Assembly (NCBI GenBank): GCA_035502655.1
Contig: DATJUF010000131.1
Location: forward strand, 1-7,741
Length of the DNA stretch: 7,741 nt
Direction: 5' to 3'
Origin: DATJUF01 sp035502655
GTDB lineage: Bacteria > Desulfobacterota > Binatia > Binatales > Binataceae
Shown here: positions 1-6,940 of the stretch, in pieces
How the letters are laid out: each line of letters opens with the position of its first letter
How positions within the stretch are numbered: the first letter of the stretch is position 1
Notes under the pieces: generated by a model
The model's input: only the letters and a program-made list of their open reading frames with translations
Told to the model about the DNA's origin: nothing
The model's database searches: none
Translations under genes and position numbers: made by a program

Positions 1-3000
1 ACAACCGTGCCCAGGTCCTGACGCATTTCGGCGCCTGCACCAGTGGCCAGGATCAGCGGGATTACGCCAAAAATAAATGCCAGGCTGGTCATGAGAATCG
101 GCCGCAGGCGCAGGCGGGCGGCCTCGATCGCCGCCTCTGGCGCTCGCATGCCAGGGTGATGCTCCTGCTGCTGCTTGGCAAATTCGACGATCAGCACCGC
201 GTTTTTTACACTCATACCGGCCAGCACAACAAAACCGATCTGGGTGAAAATGTTATTATCCATATGCCGTGCCCAGACCGCGGCGATTCCGCACAGCAGG
301 CACATTGGAACAATCAGGATGATTGCGGTCGATAGTGCAAAGCTTTCGTACTCTGCGGAATGTGTCAGCCACACAAACAGCACGCAAAGGGGAAAAACTA
401 GGAAGGCCAGGCCGCTGGCAGCCTTTTCCTGAAAGGCCAGATCAGTCCATTCATAACTATATTGCTTCGGGAGCTCGGAATTTGCCACCTCTTCCATGGC
501 AGCGAGCGCCTGGCCACTGCTGTAACCGGGGGCGGCCGCGCCGATGATGTCGGCCGAGGAATACAGATCATAACGTTGGATGCGGTCGGGCCCGACGACA
601 TCCTTCATAGTGGCAAGCGCGCCGAGGGGAACCATCTGGCCCGAGGCATTGCGAGTCTCAAGATTGGCTACTTGCGCCACAGTGGCACGGTACGGGGCAT
701 CAGCCTGGGCCATTACATGCCAGGTACGCCCGAGATAATTGAAATCATTAATGTAATAGCCGCCAAGATAAACTTGCAGGGTCTGGAAAATGTCAGCGAC
801 TGTCACGTTTTCTTGCTTGGCTTTGACCCGATCGACATCGACGAAAACCTGTGGGACGTTGGCGCGAAAGGTGGAGAATAGAATCTTGCTTAATTCCGGA
901 CGCTTGCGCGCGGCCGCGATCACGCGTTGTGTTACCGCCTGGAGTTGCTGAGGTGTGGCGCTCCCCGAACGGTCTTCGATCTGCATCGTGAATCCACCGG
1001 CGTTACCGATTCCCCTGACCGCGGGAGGAAGCAGGACCATAGCCATCCCGCCTTGGACAGTGCTGTATTTTTGCATTATGCGGCCCGCGATTGCGGCAGC
1101 GGTCAAATCTGGCTTGCCTGCCCGGTCAGCAAAAGGCGTCAAGTGTACGAATAATAAGCCGGCCGCCGAGGAGTTGGCGCGGCTCAAAATGGAAAATCCG
1201 GCAACCGCGAAGGCATCCTGCACACCTTTCGTCTCCCGTGCCAGCCTCGAAAGTTGTGTAACCACTGCGTCGGTGCGTTCGATCGATGAAGCATCGGGCA
1301 TCTGCACATTTACCATCAGATAGCCCTGGTCCTGCGTCGGAATGAAACCGGTGGGTACAACTTTGAATAGATTGTAGGCCAGATAGACCAGCCCCACGTA
1401 AACAATCAGGGCAATGACCGCATAACGAACTACATATTTCAGGACAGTTATGTAGCCTTGGTTGGTAAGCTCGAAACCACGATTGAACAGCCGGAAAAAC
1501 CATCCGGCGGCGTAGTTTAGAGAGCGCCCAAGCCAATCCTGGCGGGCGTTATTTGGCGTGAGCAACAACGCTGATAACGCTGGACTGAGGGTCAGCGAGT
1601 TGAATGCCGAAAGCAAGGTCGAAAAGGCGATCGTGAGCGCGAATTGCTGGTAAAAACGGCCGGTTATACCTGGAATAAAAGCGACCGGAATGAATACTGC
1701 CGAGAGGCCGAAAGCGATTGCGATTACAGCCGGGGTGACCTCATCCATTGCTCGAAATGCGGCATCGCGCGGACTGAGGCCTTCATCGAGCCAGCGCTGC
1801 ACGTTTTCGACGACGACGATCGCATCATCGACAACGATTCCGATGGCCAGCACCAATCCGAACAGAGACAGCATGTTCAGCGAGAACCCAACCAGCCACA
1901 TCACGGAGAAGGTGCCGATCAGTGATACTGGGATCGCCAGAATCGGCACCAGTGACGCGCGCCAACTCTGCAGAAATACGAGTACGACGAGCGCTACCAA
2001 GCCCACCGCTATGAGCAGGGTTCTGACGAGGTCCTTGATGCTTTCACGAACGAACGGGGTGGTATCGTGAGCGATCGCGTAATCCAGGCCGGGCGGAAAG
2101 CGCTTCTTGAGCTCCTTCATTTTGGCATAGATCACGTCAGCGGTAGCGAGCGCATTAGTCCCGGGCAGTTGAAAAACCGCCAAGCCCACAGCCGGATGTC
2201 CGTTGTAATTCACCGCAGTGCTGTAATCGGCGGCGCCTAGCTCGACACGGCCGATATCTTTCACCCGCGTAATGCGGCCGTTGCTGCCGACCTTCACGAT
2301 GATATTGCCGAACTGGGACGGATCTGTGAGCCGGCCCTGCGCATTCAAGGTGTATTGGAAAGCCGAGCTTTGCTTGGAAAGTGGCGGCCCGCCGATGATT
2401 CCTGCAGCCACCTGAACGTTTTGCTCCTGGACTGCGCTGATCACATCGCCCGCCGTGATGCTGCGCACTGCCATCTTGTTGGGATCCAGCCACAGCCGCA
2501 TTGAATAATCGCGCACGCCAAAGATGGTGATGTCGCCGACACCCGGCAGCCGGGCAATCTCATCTTTGAGTTCCAGCGTTACGTAATTGCTGATAAACAG
2601 CGCGTCGTGTGAGCCGTCGGGTGAGTAAAACGCGATCGCCAGCGTGATGTTCGGCGATGCTTTCTTCACAACCACGCCTTCCTGCTGCACCTCCGCTGGA
2701 AGTTGTGGCAAAGCGACTGCGACGCGGTTCTGCACTTGCACCTGGGCCACATCGAGGTTCGTGCCAACCTTGAAGGTTATAGTCAGCGTCATGTTGCCGT
2801 CGTTGGTTGACTGACTCGACATGTAGAGCATGTTTTCGACGCCGTTGACCTGTTCTTCGATCGGGGTCGCGACAGTCTTGGCCATGGTTTCGGCATCGGC
2901 GCCGGGATAAGTTGCAGTAACGGTAACGGTCGGCGGTGCGATTTCAGGGTATTGGGCGATCGGGAGCGTAAACATCGCAATCGCCCCAGCGATAACCGTC

Positions 3001-3059
3001 ACAATCGAAATGACGATTGCGAAGACCGGCCGATCAATAAAAAAGTGCGCGATTTTCAC
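1..3059 (-). CDS. RND multidrug efflux pump, inner-membrane subunit (HAE1 family, MexF/OqxB/BpeF type); C-terminus cut by window edge
   Basis: This is the proton-driven inner-membrane subunit of a tripartite drug exporter, a homotrimer taking substrates from periplasm or membrane. I translated the minus strand from the GTG at 3059 to the left edge: one frame, no stop, about 1019 residues of a family that is usually 1040-1060. It opens MKIAHFFIDRPVFA, the typical N-terminal amphipathic helix and TM1. Family motifs follow: YPGAD (about 51-55), AQVQVQNRV (about 105-113), VVDDAIVVVENV with proton-relay D411/D412, GMSVKNAVLIVEFAK with K952, and LRPILMTSLAF with T991, matching D407/D408, K940 and T978 of AcrB. 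Phrases such as WRASLVPILAIPVSLIGTF, FYQQFALTIAFSTLLSAFNS and GAGAEMRQ resemble the MexF/OqxB branch more than AcrB. TM12 and the tail are outside. MexF-like pumps commonly export chloramphenicol, quinolones and trimethoprim (family knowledge); the substrate here is unknown. The GTG overlaps the adaptor stop, so translation is probably coupled. Confidence 0.95.
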   Translation of the reverse strand, partial: MKIAHFFIDRPVFAIVISIVTVIAGAIAMFTLPIAQYPEIAPPTVTVTATYPGADAETMAKTVATPIEEQVNGVENMLYMSSQSTNDGNMTLTITFKVGTNLDVAQVQVQNRVAVALPQLPAEVQQEGVVVKKASPNITLAIAFYSPDGSHDALFISNYVTLELKDEIARLPGVGDITIFGVRDYSMRLWLDPNKMAVRSITAGDVISAVQEQNVQVAAGIIGGPPLSKQSSAFQYTLNAQGRLTDPSQFGNIIVKVGSNGRITRVKDIGRVELGAADYSTAVNYNGHPAVGLAVFQLPGTNALATADVIYAKMKELKKRFPPGLDYAIAHDTTPFVRESIKDLVRTLLIAVGLVALVVLVFLQSWRASLVPILAIPVSLIGTFSVMWLVGFSLNMLSLFGLVLAIGIVVDDAIVVVENVQRWLDEGLSPRDAAFRAMDEVTPAVIAIAFGLSAVFIPVAFIPGITGRFYQQFALTIAFSTLLSAFNSLTLSPALSALLLTPNNARQDWLGRSLNYAAGWFFRLFNRGFELTNQGYITVLKYVVRYAVIALIVYVGLVYLAYNLFKVVPTGFIPTQDQGYLMVNVQMPDASSIERTDAVVTQLSRLARETKGVQDAFAVAGFSILSRANSSAAGLLFVHLTPFADRAGKPDLTAAAIAGRIMQKYSTVQGGMAMVLLPPAVRGIGNAGGFTMQIEDRSGSATPQQLQAVTQRVIAAARKRPELSKILFSTFRANVPQVFVDVDRVKAKQENVTVADIFQTLQVYLGGYYINDFNYLGRTWHVMAQADAPYRATVAQVANLETRNASGQMVPLGALATMKDVVGPDRIQRYDLYSSADIIGAAAPGYSSGQALAAMEEVANSELPKQYSYEWTDLAFQEKAASGLAFLVFPLCVLFVWLTHSAEYESFALSTAIILIVPMCLLCGIAAVWARHMDNNIFTQIGFVVLAGMSVKNAVLIVEFAKQQQEHHPGMRAPEAAIEAARLRLRPILMTSLAFIFGVIPLILATGAGAEMRQDLGTV

Positions 3060-4318
3060 TGGGCCGCCTCGGTTGATAATTGCCCATTGGCAGATGCGGC
3101 CGTTTGCATCACGGGCACCTCCGCACCCGGCGGACGCAAAGTGATGTTCTCCAGGTCATCCAGCGCCTTGGCGGGGATTGGGGCCGCATGCGGATTAACC
3201 TTCGCGCCGGGCATCGCAAACTGAAGGCCGTTGACAATCACCCACTCACCTGGATTCAAGCCTTCAGTGATCGATCTCAGAGTTCCGAATACTCCCCCCA
3301 GCGTGACCGGACGCTGCCGGACAACATCATCGTTGCCGACGATCAGAAGATAGCGTTCATTCTGATCTGCATTCACCGCCGCGTCGGGAATCAGCAGCGT
3401 CCTGTAACGGCTGGTCGCCGGAATACTAGTGAGGGCAAACAGCCCAGGCGTCAACACCGATGTCGGATTCGGAACCACGCAGCGGATTTGTACAGTTCCA
3501 GTGTTTACATCGACCCGGTTATCAACGAAATCAATCATCCCTCGCCGCGGGAAATTCGTTTCGTTTTCTAGTTGAAGAAAACATGGCACCTTGGCGCCCG
3601 CAACGTTGCCTTGCTTTTCCTGCACAGCCAGCTCTTGATAGTGGAGAGCGGTGCTTTCGGGAACGTTGATGTAACAATAAAGCGGATCGATGGAGACGAT
3701 CGTAGTCAAGGCCGTGGCTTGTCCGGAGCCGCCATTAACCAGATTTCCCACCGTCACGTTAATACGGCTGACGCGGCCAGTGATCGGCGCCCTGACGTCG
3801 GTCCACGCCAGATTGAGGCGTGATGTCTCCAACGCTGCCTGAGCAGCGCTCAACGATGCCTCCGCTTCTTCATAAGCCGCCTTGTCGGTATCAAAGTCAG
3901 CCTGGGCTATTACCTTAGCCCTCAGCAACCGAACCGAGCGGTTGAAATCAGCCAGTGCTTTGTCGGCTGCTGCCTTGGCCTGTGCAACCGCGGCTCGCTT
4001 GTTGTCGAAATCGGCTTGAAAGGGCCGCGGATCGATCTTGAACAGCAGATCACCCTTATGGACTATCGCTCCTTCCTGGAATGGCGCTTCTTCAATAAGC
4101 CCGCTGATGCGTGCATTAACGGTAACGGTTTGCGGCGATGACAGATATCCACTGTAGTTGTCCCAGCGAATCACCTCCCGCTCGATCGGCTGGCTGACTG
4201 TGACTGATGGCGGTGGGGGTAGCCGCTTTGTGGTTGTCCGATTGCAGCCTGGAAGCGCAGCCGCTAATACGATGGTAGCGGCCACCAATAAAACATTTCG
4301 CAATTGGTCGCGATTCAT
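3056..4318 (-). CDS. RND periplasmic adaptor (membrane fusion lipoprotein, MexE/OqxA/AcrA type)
   Basis: This 420-residue protein is the periplasmic link between the RND pump and an outer-membrane channel. It starts at an ATG preceded by a weak AGG-containing site. Residues 1-25 form a lipoprotein signal: charged MNRDQLR, a hydrophobic stretch, then LPGC with the probable lipidated Cys25. Next come a first lipoyl half (about 65-96, ARISGLIEEAPFQEGAIV then GDLLFKIDPRPF), an Ala-rich alpha-hairpin (about 97-170), the second lipoyl half (about 172-195, LAWTDVRAPITGRVSRI), a beta-barrel domain (about 206-300) and a membrane-proximal domain to about 375. The tail of about 45 residues is rich in Pro and Ala. 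The order and length are normal for the family, and no truncation is seen. The gene sits 40 bases after the TetR gene and overlaps the pump by GTGA, so all three are probably cotranscribed. The short hairpin fits RND adaptors, not EmrA-type MFS adaptors. Confidence 0.95.
   Translation of the reverse strand: MNRDQLRNVLLVAATIVLAAALPGCNRTTTKRLPPPPSVTVSQPIEREVIRWDNYSGYLSSPQTVTVNARISGLIEEAPFQEGAIVHKGDLLFKIDPRPFQADFDNKRAAVAQAKAAADKALADFNRSVRLLRAKVIAQADFDTDKAAYEEAEASLSAAQAALETSRLNLAWTDVRAPITGRVSRINVTVGNLVNGGSGQATALTTIVSIDPLYCYINVPESTALHYQELAVQEKQGNVAGAKVPCFLQLENETNFPRRGMIDFVDNRVDVNTGTVQIRCVVPNPTSVLTPGLFALTSIPATSRYRTLLIPDAAVNADQNERYLLIVGNDDVVRQRPVTLGGVFGTLRSITEGLNPGEWVIVNGLQFAMPGAKVNPHAAPIPAKALDDLENITLRPPGAEVPVMQTAASANGQLSTEAAQ
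3067..3070 (-). promoter_or_regulatory. Ribosome binding site fixing the GTG start of the RND pump
   Basis: On the minus strand GAGG lies seven bases before the GTG at 3059-3057, inside the last codons of the adaptor gene. It supports GTG as the start. The translated product then begins exactly where HAE1 pumps usually begin, just before the FFIDRPVFA motif, and no in-frame ATG precedes that motif. Confidence 0.6.
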
Positions 4319-4352
4319 CCAACTACCTGCGATTGCACGGAACTAGATTATT

Positions 4353-4362
4353 GTAAGCTTAC
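4353..4362. repeat. Perfect 10-base palindrome at the end of the TetR gene
   Basis: GTAAGCTTAC is self-complementary and includes the TAA stop of the TetR gene, about 35 bases before the adaptor start. It is too short, and lacks a T-run, to be a convincing terminator. It may be chance or a weak site affecting expression between the regulator and the pump genes. Confidence 0.3.
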
Positions 4363-5033
4363 GAACGCCGGGCGCATTGACTGGCGGCTGGACGGTGCGA
4401 AGGAGAGCGCTTTTTATTGCTCACCGCTCCTTCGAGAAACATTCGAGCCACCGTACTTACGATCGTATCATCTGATAAAGGATGGAGTTCTTTTCCACCC
4501 GTTAACTCTTGCGATGTGAGAAAGAACCACAGCATGCCGAACAGGCACTGCGCTGCAGCGAATGCGTCCTGATGCCTCAACTCGCCACGTTTCATCCAGT
4601 GTTCGAGATAACTCGCCAGGGCATGATAGGCGCGCAGGCCAACCTGCTCCGAAAATAGCTTTGCGCGCGCAGGATTGCTCTGAATCTCACGCACTATTAC
4701 CTGAGCCAGCGCTTTGCGTTCGCACAAACGGGACCATATCTCGCCGATCAAAGACGGAATGCCTACCGACGGCGGGCTCTCGCGGATCGAGTCCATCAGC
4801 TCAGGCAGTTCCGGCAATAGGGCGTAGCGCTTGATGAGGCTCTGCAGCAGGGCTTCTTTGGTCGGAAAATATAAGTAGAGCGCGCCCTTTGAGAGGCCCG
4901 CGGCGGCGGCAACGTCATCCATTTTAGCGTCTGCGAAAGTGGCGTTCGCAAAAACTTGCAACGCCGCATCCAGGATTAGCTCCCGGCGTTCTTCAGCATA
5001 TTGCTGATGCTTCGCCGCGGCGACTCTAGACAT
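4359..5033 (-). CDS. TetR/AcrR-family transcriptional regulator of the efflux locus
   Basis: This 224-residue protein is probably a ligand-released repressor that binds DNA as a dimer. The N-terminal helices contain RRELILDAALQVFANATF, and the helix-turn-helix lies at about residues 37-56 (DDVAAAAGLSKGALYLYFPTKEAL), a textbook TetR signature. The C-terminal two thirds vary, as expected for ligand-binding and dimer domains. A basic tail (NKKRSPSHRPAASQCARRS) ends the protein. I chose the ATG at 5033. The frame can be extended 12 codons to a TTG at 5069, but that TTG has no ribosome site and lies upstream of the gene's predicted -10. The gene diverges from the MFS pump across 73 bases and heads the adaptor-pump genes, so it probably controls itself and both exporters (inference). 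The ligand cannot be told from sequence. Confidence 0.92.
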   Translation of the reverse strand: MSRVAAAKHQQYAEERRELILDAALQVFANATFADAKMDDVAAAAGLSKGALYLYFPTKEALLQSLIKRYALLPELPELMDSIRESPPSVGIPSLIGEIWSRLCERKALAQVIVREIQSNPARAKLFSEQVGLRAYHALASYLEHWMKRGELRHQDAFAAAQCLFGMLWFFLTSQELTGGKELHPLSDDTIVSTVARMFLEGAVSNKKRSPSHRPAASQCARRS

Positions 5034-5035
5034 AG

Positions 5036-5065
5036 TTGAATGATAACTGACCTGCGAGTCATAAT
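5036..5065 (+). promoter_or_regulatory. Candidate sigma70-like promoter for the MFS pump gene
   Basis: TTGAAT (5036-5041, four of six -35 bases) is followed after 18 bases by CATAAT (5060-5065, five of six -10 bases). The predicted start is near 5072, giving a leader of about 35 bases to the TTG at 5107. The operator candidate at 5079-5092 lies directly downstream of the -10, a position where a bound repressor would block initiation. The -10 shares its bases with the opposite-strand -10. Confidence 0.45.
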
Positions 5066-5091
5066 ACAAGGATTACCGACCGACCAGTCAG
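5061..5091 (-). promoter_or_regulatory. Candidate promoter for the tetR-adaptor-pump operon
   Basis: On the minus strand TATTAT (5066-5061) matches five of six -10 bases. The best upstream element is CTGACT (5091-5086), four of six -35 bases, with a long 19-base spacer. Transcription would begin near 5054, giving a leader of about 20 bases before the ATG at 5033. The -35-like element lies inside the inverted-repeat operator candidate, which fits autorepression. The spacing makes this prediction weak. Confidence 0.35.
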
Positions 5092-5092
5092 T
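5079..5092. promoter_or_regulatory. Candidate TetR operator (inverted repeat)
   Basis: ACCGAC-CA-GTCAGT is an imperfect inverted repeat: the half-sites ACCGAC and ACTGAC (the latter read on the other strand) agree at five of six bases, and the mismatch is a transition. An extra ACCG unit immediately precedes it (from 5075), giving a 4-base rhythm. It lies between the regulator and the pump it diverges from, overlapping the start region of one promoter and the -35 region of the other, as TetR-family operators commonly do. Binding by the adjacent regulator is inferred. Confidence 0.5.
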
Positions 5093-5093
5093 T

Positions 5094-5098
5094 AAAGG
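5094..5098 (+). promoter_or_regulatory. Ribosome binding site fixing the TTG start of the MFS pump
   Basis: AAAGG lies eight bases before the TTG at 5107-5109, which is ideal spacing. No in-frame ATG exists before residue 47, which is already inside TM1, so the TTG is the best start. Confidence 0.55.
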
Positions 5099-5106
5099 CT
5101 AGCGCA

Positions 5107-6759
5107 TTGCCCTCTTCATCAGAACCAGCCGATCTCGCGCCCGCCGCACGGCCGCCACATCAGGCGCCCGGCCAAACGATCTCCTCGGCTCACGGGCCTG
5201 GCAGATCTCCGGATTCACATAAGTGGTTCATCGCGATCGCGGTTATGCTCGGCGCCACCCTCGAAGTTCTCGATACTTCTATCGTCAACGTCTGTTTGCC
5301 GCATATGCAGGGCAGCTTTTCCGCCAGCGTTGACGAAGTCACCTGGATACTTACGAGCTATATCGTTGCCAACGGCATTATGATTCCGCTCACAGGATGG
5401 ATCTCCGCTCGTTTCGGCCGCAAACGCTATTTTCTATTCTCGGTTCTAGTGTTCGTTGTGGCGTCGGGCATGTGCGGAATGGCCGGATCGCTTTCCGAAA
5501 TGGTGGTTTTCCGTTTGATCCAAGGTGCTGCCGGCGCGGCGATGATCCCTTCTTCCCAAGCCATTCTAATGGAGACCTTTCCGCCCGCAGAGCAGGGATT
5601 GGCGATGGCCATGTGGGGTGTCGGTTTGATGGCGGCGCCCGTGCTTGGTCCTACGCTTGGCGGATGGATTACAGATAACTGGAACTGGCGCTGGAATTTC
5701 TACATCAACTTGCCCACCGGAATACTCGCTGCGATCATGGTCTATACCTTCGTTCATGATCCTGACTATATGCGTGAAACGCGCGAAAATGCCCGCCAGA
5801 TCGACTATACCGGCATCGCCTGCCTGGTGTTCGGGCTGGGGCTTTTACAAATCGTACTGGATCGGGGCCAGCGCGCTGACTGGTTTAACGCCACATGGGT
5901 ATGCCTCTTTACCGCTGGCGCAGTGCTGGCGCTCGTTATTCTGGTAATTCATGAGCTGCGCTTTCCCGAGCCGATTCTCGATCTAAGCATTCTCAAGATT
6001 GGCCAGTTTGACATCTCGGTCATGATCATCATGGTCATGGTCCTGGTCGTGTACGGAGCCAATCTGTTGAATCCCCTGTTCCTTCAAAACTTGATGGGCT
6101 ACACGGCATGGGATGCTGGCTTGGCCGTGGCGCCGCGCGGTCTCGGCACCCTGGTAGCCATGCTTTTTATTGGCCAGCTCTCGCGCCGCGGATTCGATAC
6201 CCGGCCATTAGTAGGTCTGGGATTCCTGACACTGGCTTTTGCCATGTGGGAAATGGGTCATTGGGATCTGCAAGTGGGCATGCACAGCATTTTTTGGCCA
6301 ATCGTCCTATCCGGAGTAGGCAGCGGACTGGTGTTTCCTACGATGTCGGCCAGCACACTCGCCTGCGTCGAACGCGAGCGTATGGGTTATGCTGCAAGCC
6401 TCTATAACATGATGCGCAATACTGGGTCGGCGATTGGCATTTCCATCGTGACCAACATGCTTAACAGCGGTGAGCAGGTGCATCAGTCATATCTGGTGCA
6501 GCACCTCTCCATATTTGATGCCTGGCGGCTCGATCAGGGTGGAAGCGTCATGCCTGGGTCGCCGCATCTAAATCTTATCCCTGGGCTGGCTGCCGGCCGG
6601 GTTCAAGGGTTTGCGTCGATCTATCAGAGTTTGCAGCAGCAAGCTTCGCTGATGACTTACAACGACACCTATCGCTGGCTCGCATTTATGTCCGTGATCT
6701 GCGTTCCGGCCTTTTTGCTGCTGCGAAAATCAAAAGGCGGGGCGGGAGCAGGTCATTGA
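5107..6759 (+). CDS. DHA2-family major facilitator drug:proton antiporter (EmrB/QacA-like, 14 TM)
   Basis: This 550-residue inner-membrane exporter probably expels hydrophobic toxicants in exchange for protons. A Pro/Ala-rich cytoplasmic leader of about 39 residues precedes TM1. Family motifs are clear: LDTSIVNVCLP in TM1 with D56 (motif D1), GWISARFGRKR (98-108, motif A), FRLIQGAAGAAMIPSSQAIL with R136 (motif B, about 135-154), and GLMAAPVLGPTLGG (about 173-186, antiporter motif C). LQIVLDRGQRADWF matches the equivalent EmrB segment closely, and a loop of about 70 residues precedes the last TM, as in EmrB-like proteins. Length suits 14-TM members, and no defect is seen. The start is an unusual TTG supported by AAAGG at 5094-5098. 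The gene diverges from tetR, which probably represses it. No EmrA-type adaptor is adjacent, so it may act alone, use one encoded elsewhere, or, less likely, borrow the RND adaptor. Confidence 0.95.
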   Translation: MPSSSEPADLAPAARPPHQAPGQTISSAHGPGRSPDSHKWFIAIAVMLGATLEVLDTSIVNVCLPHMQGSFSASVDEVTWILTSYIVANGIMIPLTGWISARFGRKRYFLFSVLVFVVASGMCGMAGSLSEMVVFRLIQGAAGAAMIPSSQAILMETFPPAEQGLAMAMWGVGLMAAPVLGPTLGGWITDNWNWRWNFYINLPTGILAAIMVYTFVHDPDYMRETRENARQIDYTGIACLVFGLGLLQIVLDRGQRADWFNATWVCLFTAGAVLALVILVIHELRFPEPILDLSILKIGQFDISVMIIMVMVLVVYGANLLNPLFLQNLMGYTAWDAGLAVAPRGLGTLVAMLFIGQLSRRGFDTRPLVGLGFLTLAFAMWEMGHWDLQVGMHSIFWPIVLSGVGSGLVFPTMSASTLACVERERMGYAASLYNMMRNTGSAIGISIVTNMLNSGEQVHQSYLVQHLSIFDAWRLDQGGSVMPGSPHLNLIPGLAAGRVQGFASIYQSLQQQASLMTYNDTYRWLAFMSVICVPAFLLLRKSKGGAGAGH

Positions 6760-6940
6760 ATAAACTCCCCCCGGCCTGAGAGAGTAAAATCTGCCGCCCT
6801 GGGGTTGAAGTGTTCCTGAAACCTCCAATTCGGAGAGGATCCGAATACTAAGCCCGATGCCCAGCCCACTGGTCGTTGAGCAGGACTGATAAAACCGGCT
6901 CCGTTTGGCCAGGCCGCTCGTGCCTGCGGCACCTGCCCCT
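6760..6940. other. Convergent intergenic spacer between the MFS and MscS-like genes
   Basis: This 181-base spacer separates the 3' ends of two converging genes. Weak open frames cross it on the minus strand, but they overlap the ends of both real genes and resemble no protein I know, so I do not call them. It contains the hairpin at 6828-6846 and a 5-base stem, GTGCC-TGC-GGCAC (6920-6932). Neither hairpin has a T-run, so no classical terminator is evident. Confidence 0.6.
6828..6846. terminator. Inverted repeat, possible bidirectional terminator
   Basis: ATTCGGA, five loop bases, then TCCGAAT form a perfect 7-base-pair stem about midway between the two converging genes. The location suits a shared terminator. 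There is no T-run on either side, so rho-independent termination would be weak; it could equally be a structural 3' element or chance. Confidence 0.3.

Noticed and set aside
398..2980. Several short minus-strand open frames (398-601, 1126-1536, 2155-2493, 2789-2980) inside the RND gene
   Set aside because: All are out of phase with the continuous RND frame that begins at 3059 and carries every conserved pump motif. They are shadows, and they do not indicate a broken pump gene: the frame is the same at both ends and has no stop.
4350..4355. TACAAT on the minus strand as an internal promoter for the adaptor and pump
   Set aside because: No acceptable -35 sequence lies 16-18 bases upstream, and the 40-base gap after tetR fits simple cotranscription.
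5034..5069. Upstream TTG start at 5069 for the TetR protein (236 residues)
   Set aside because: It has no ribosome site, lies upstream of the likely -10 of its own promoter, and adds residues not typical of the family. The ATG at 5033 is better.
6744..6769. GGGAG and CTCCC around the MFS stop codon as a terminator
   Set aside because: The stem is only five pairs with a 16-base loop, and no T-run follows.
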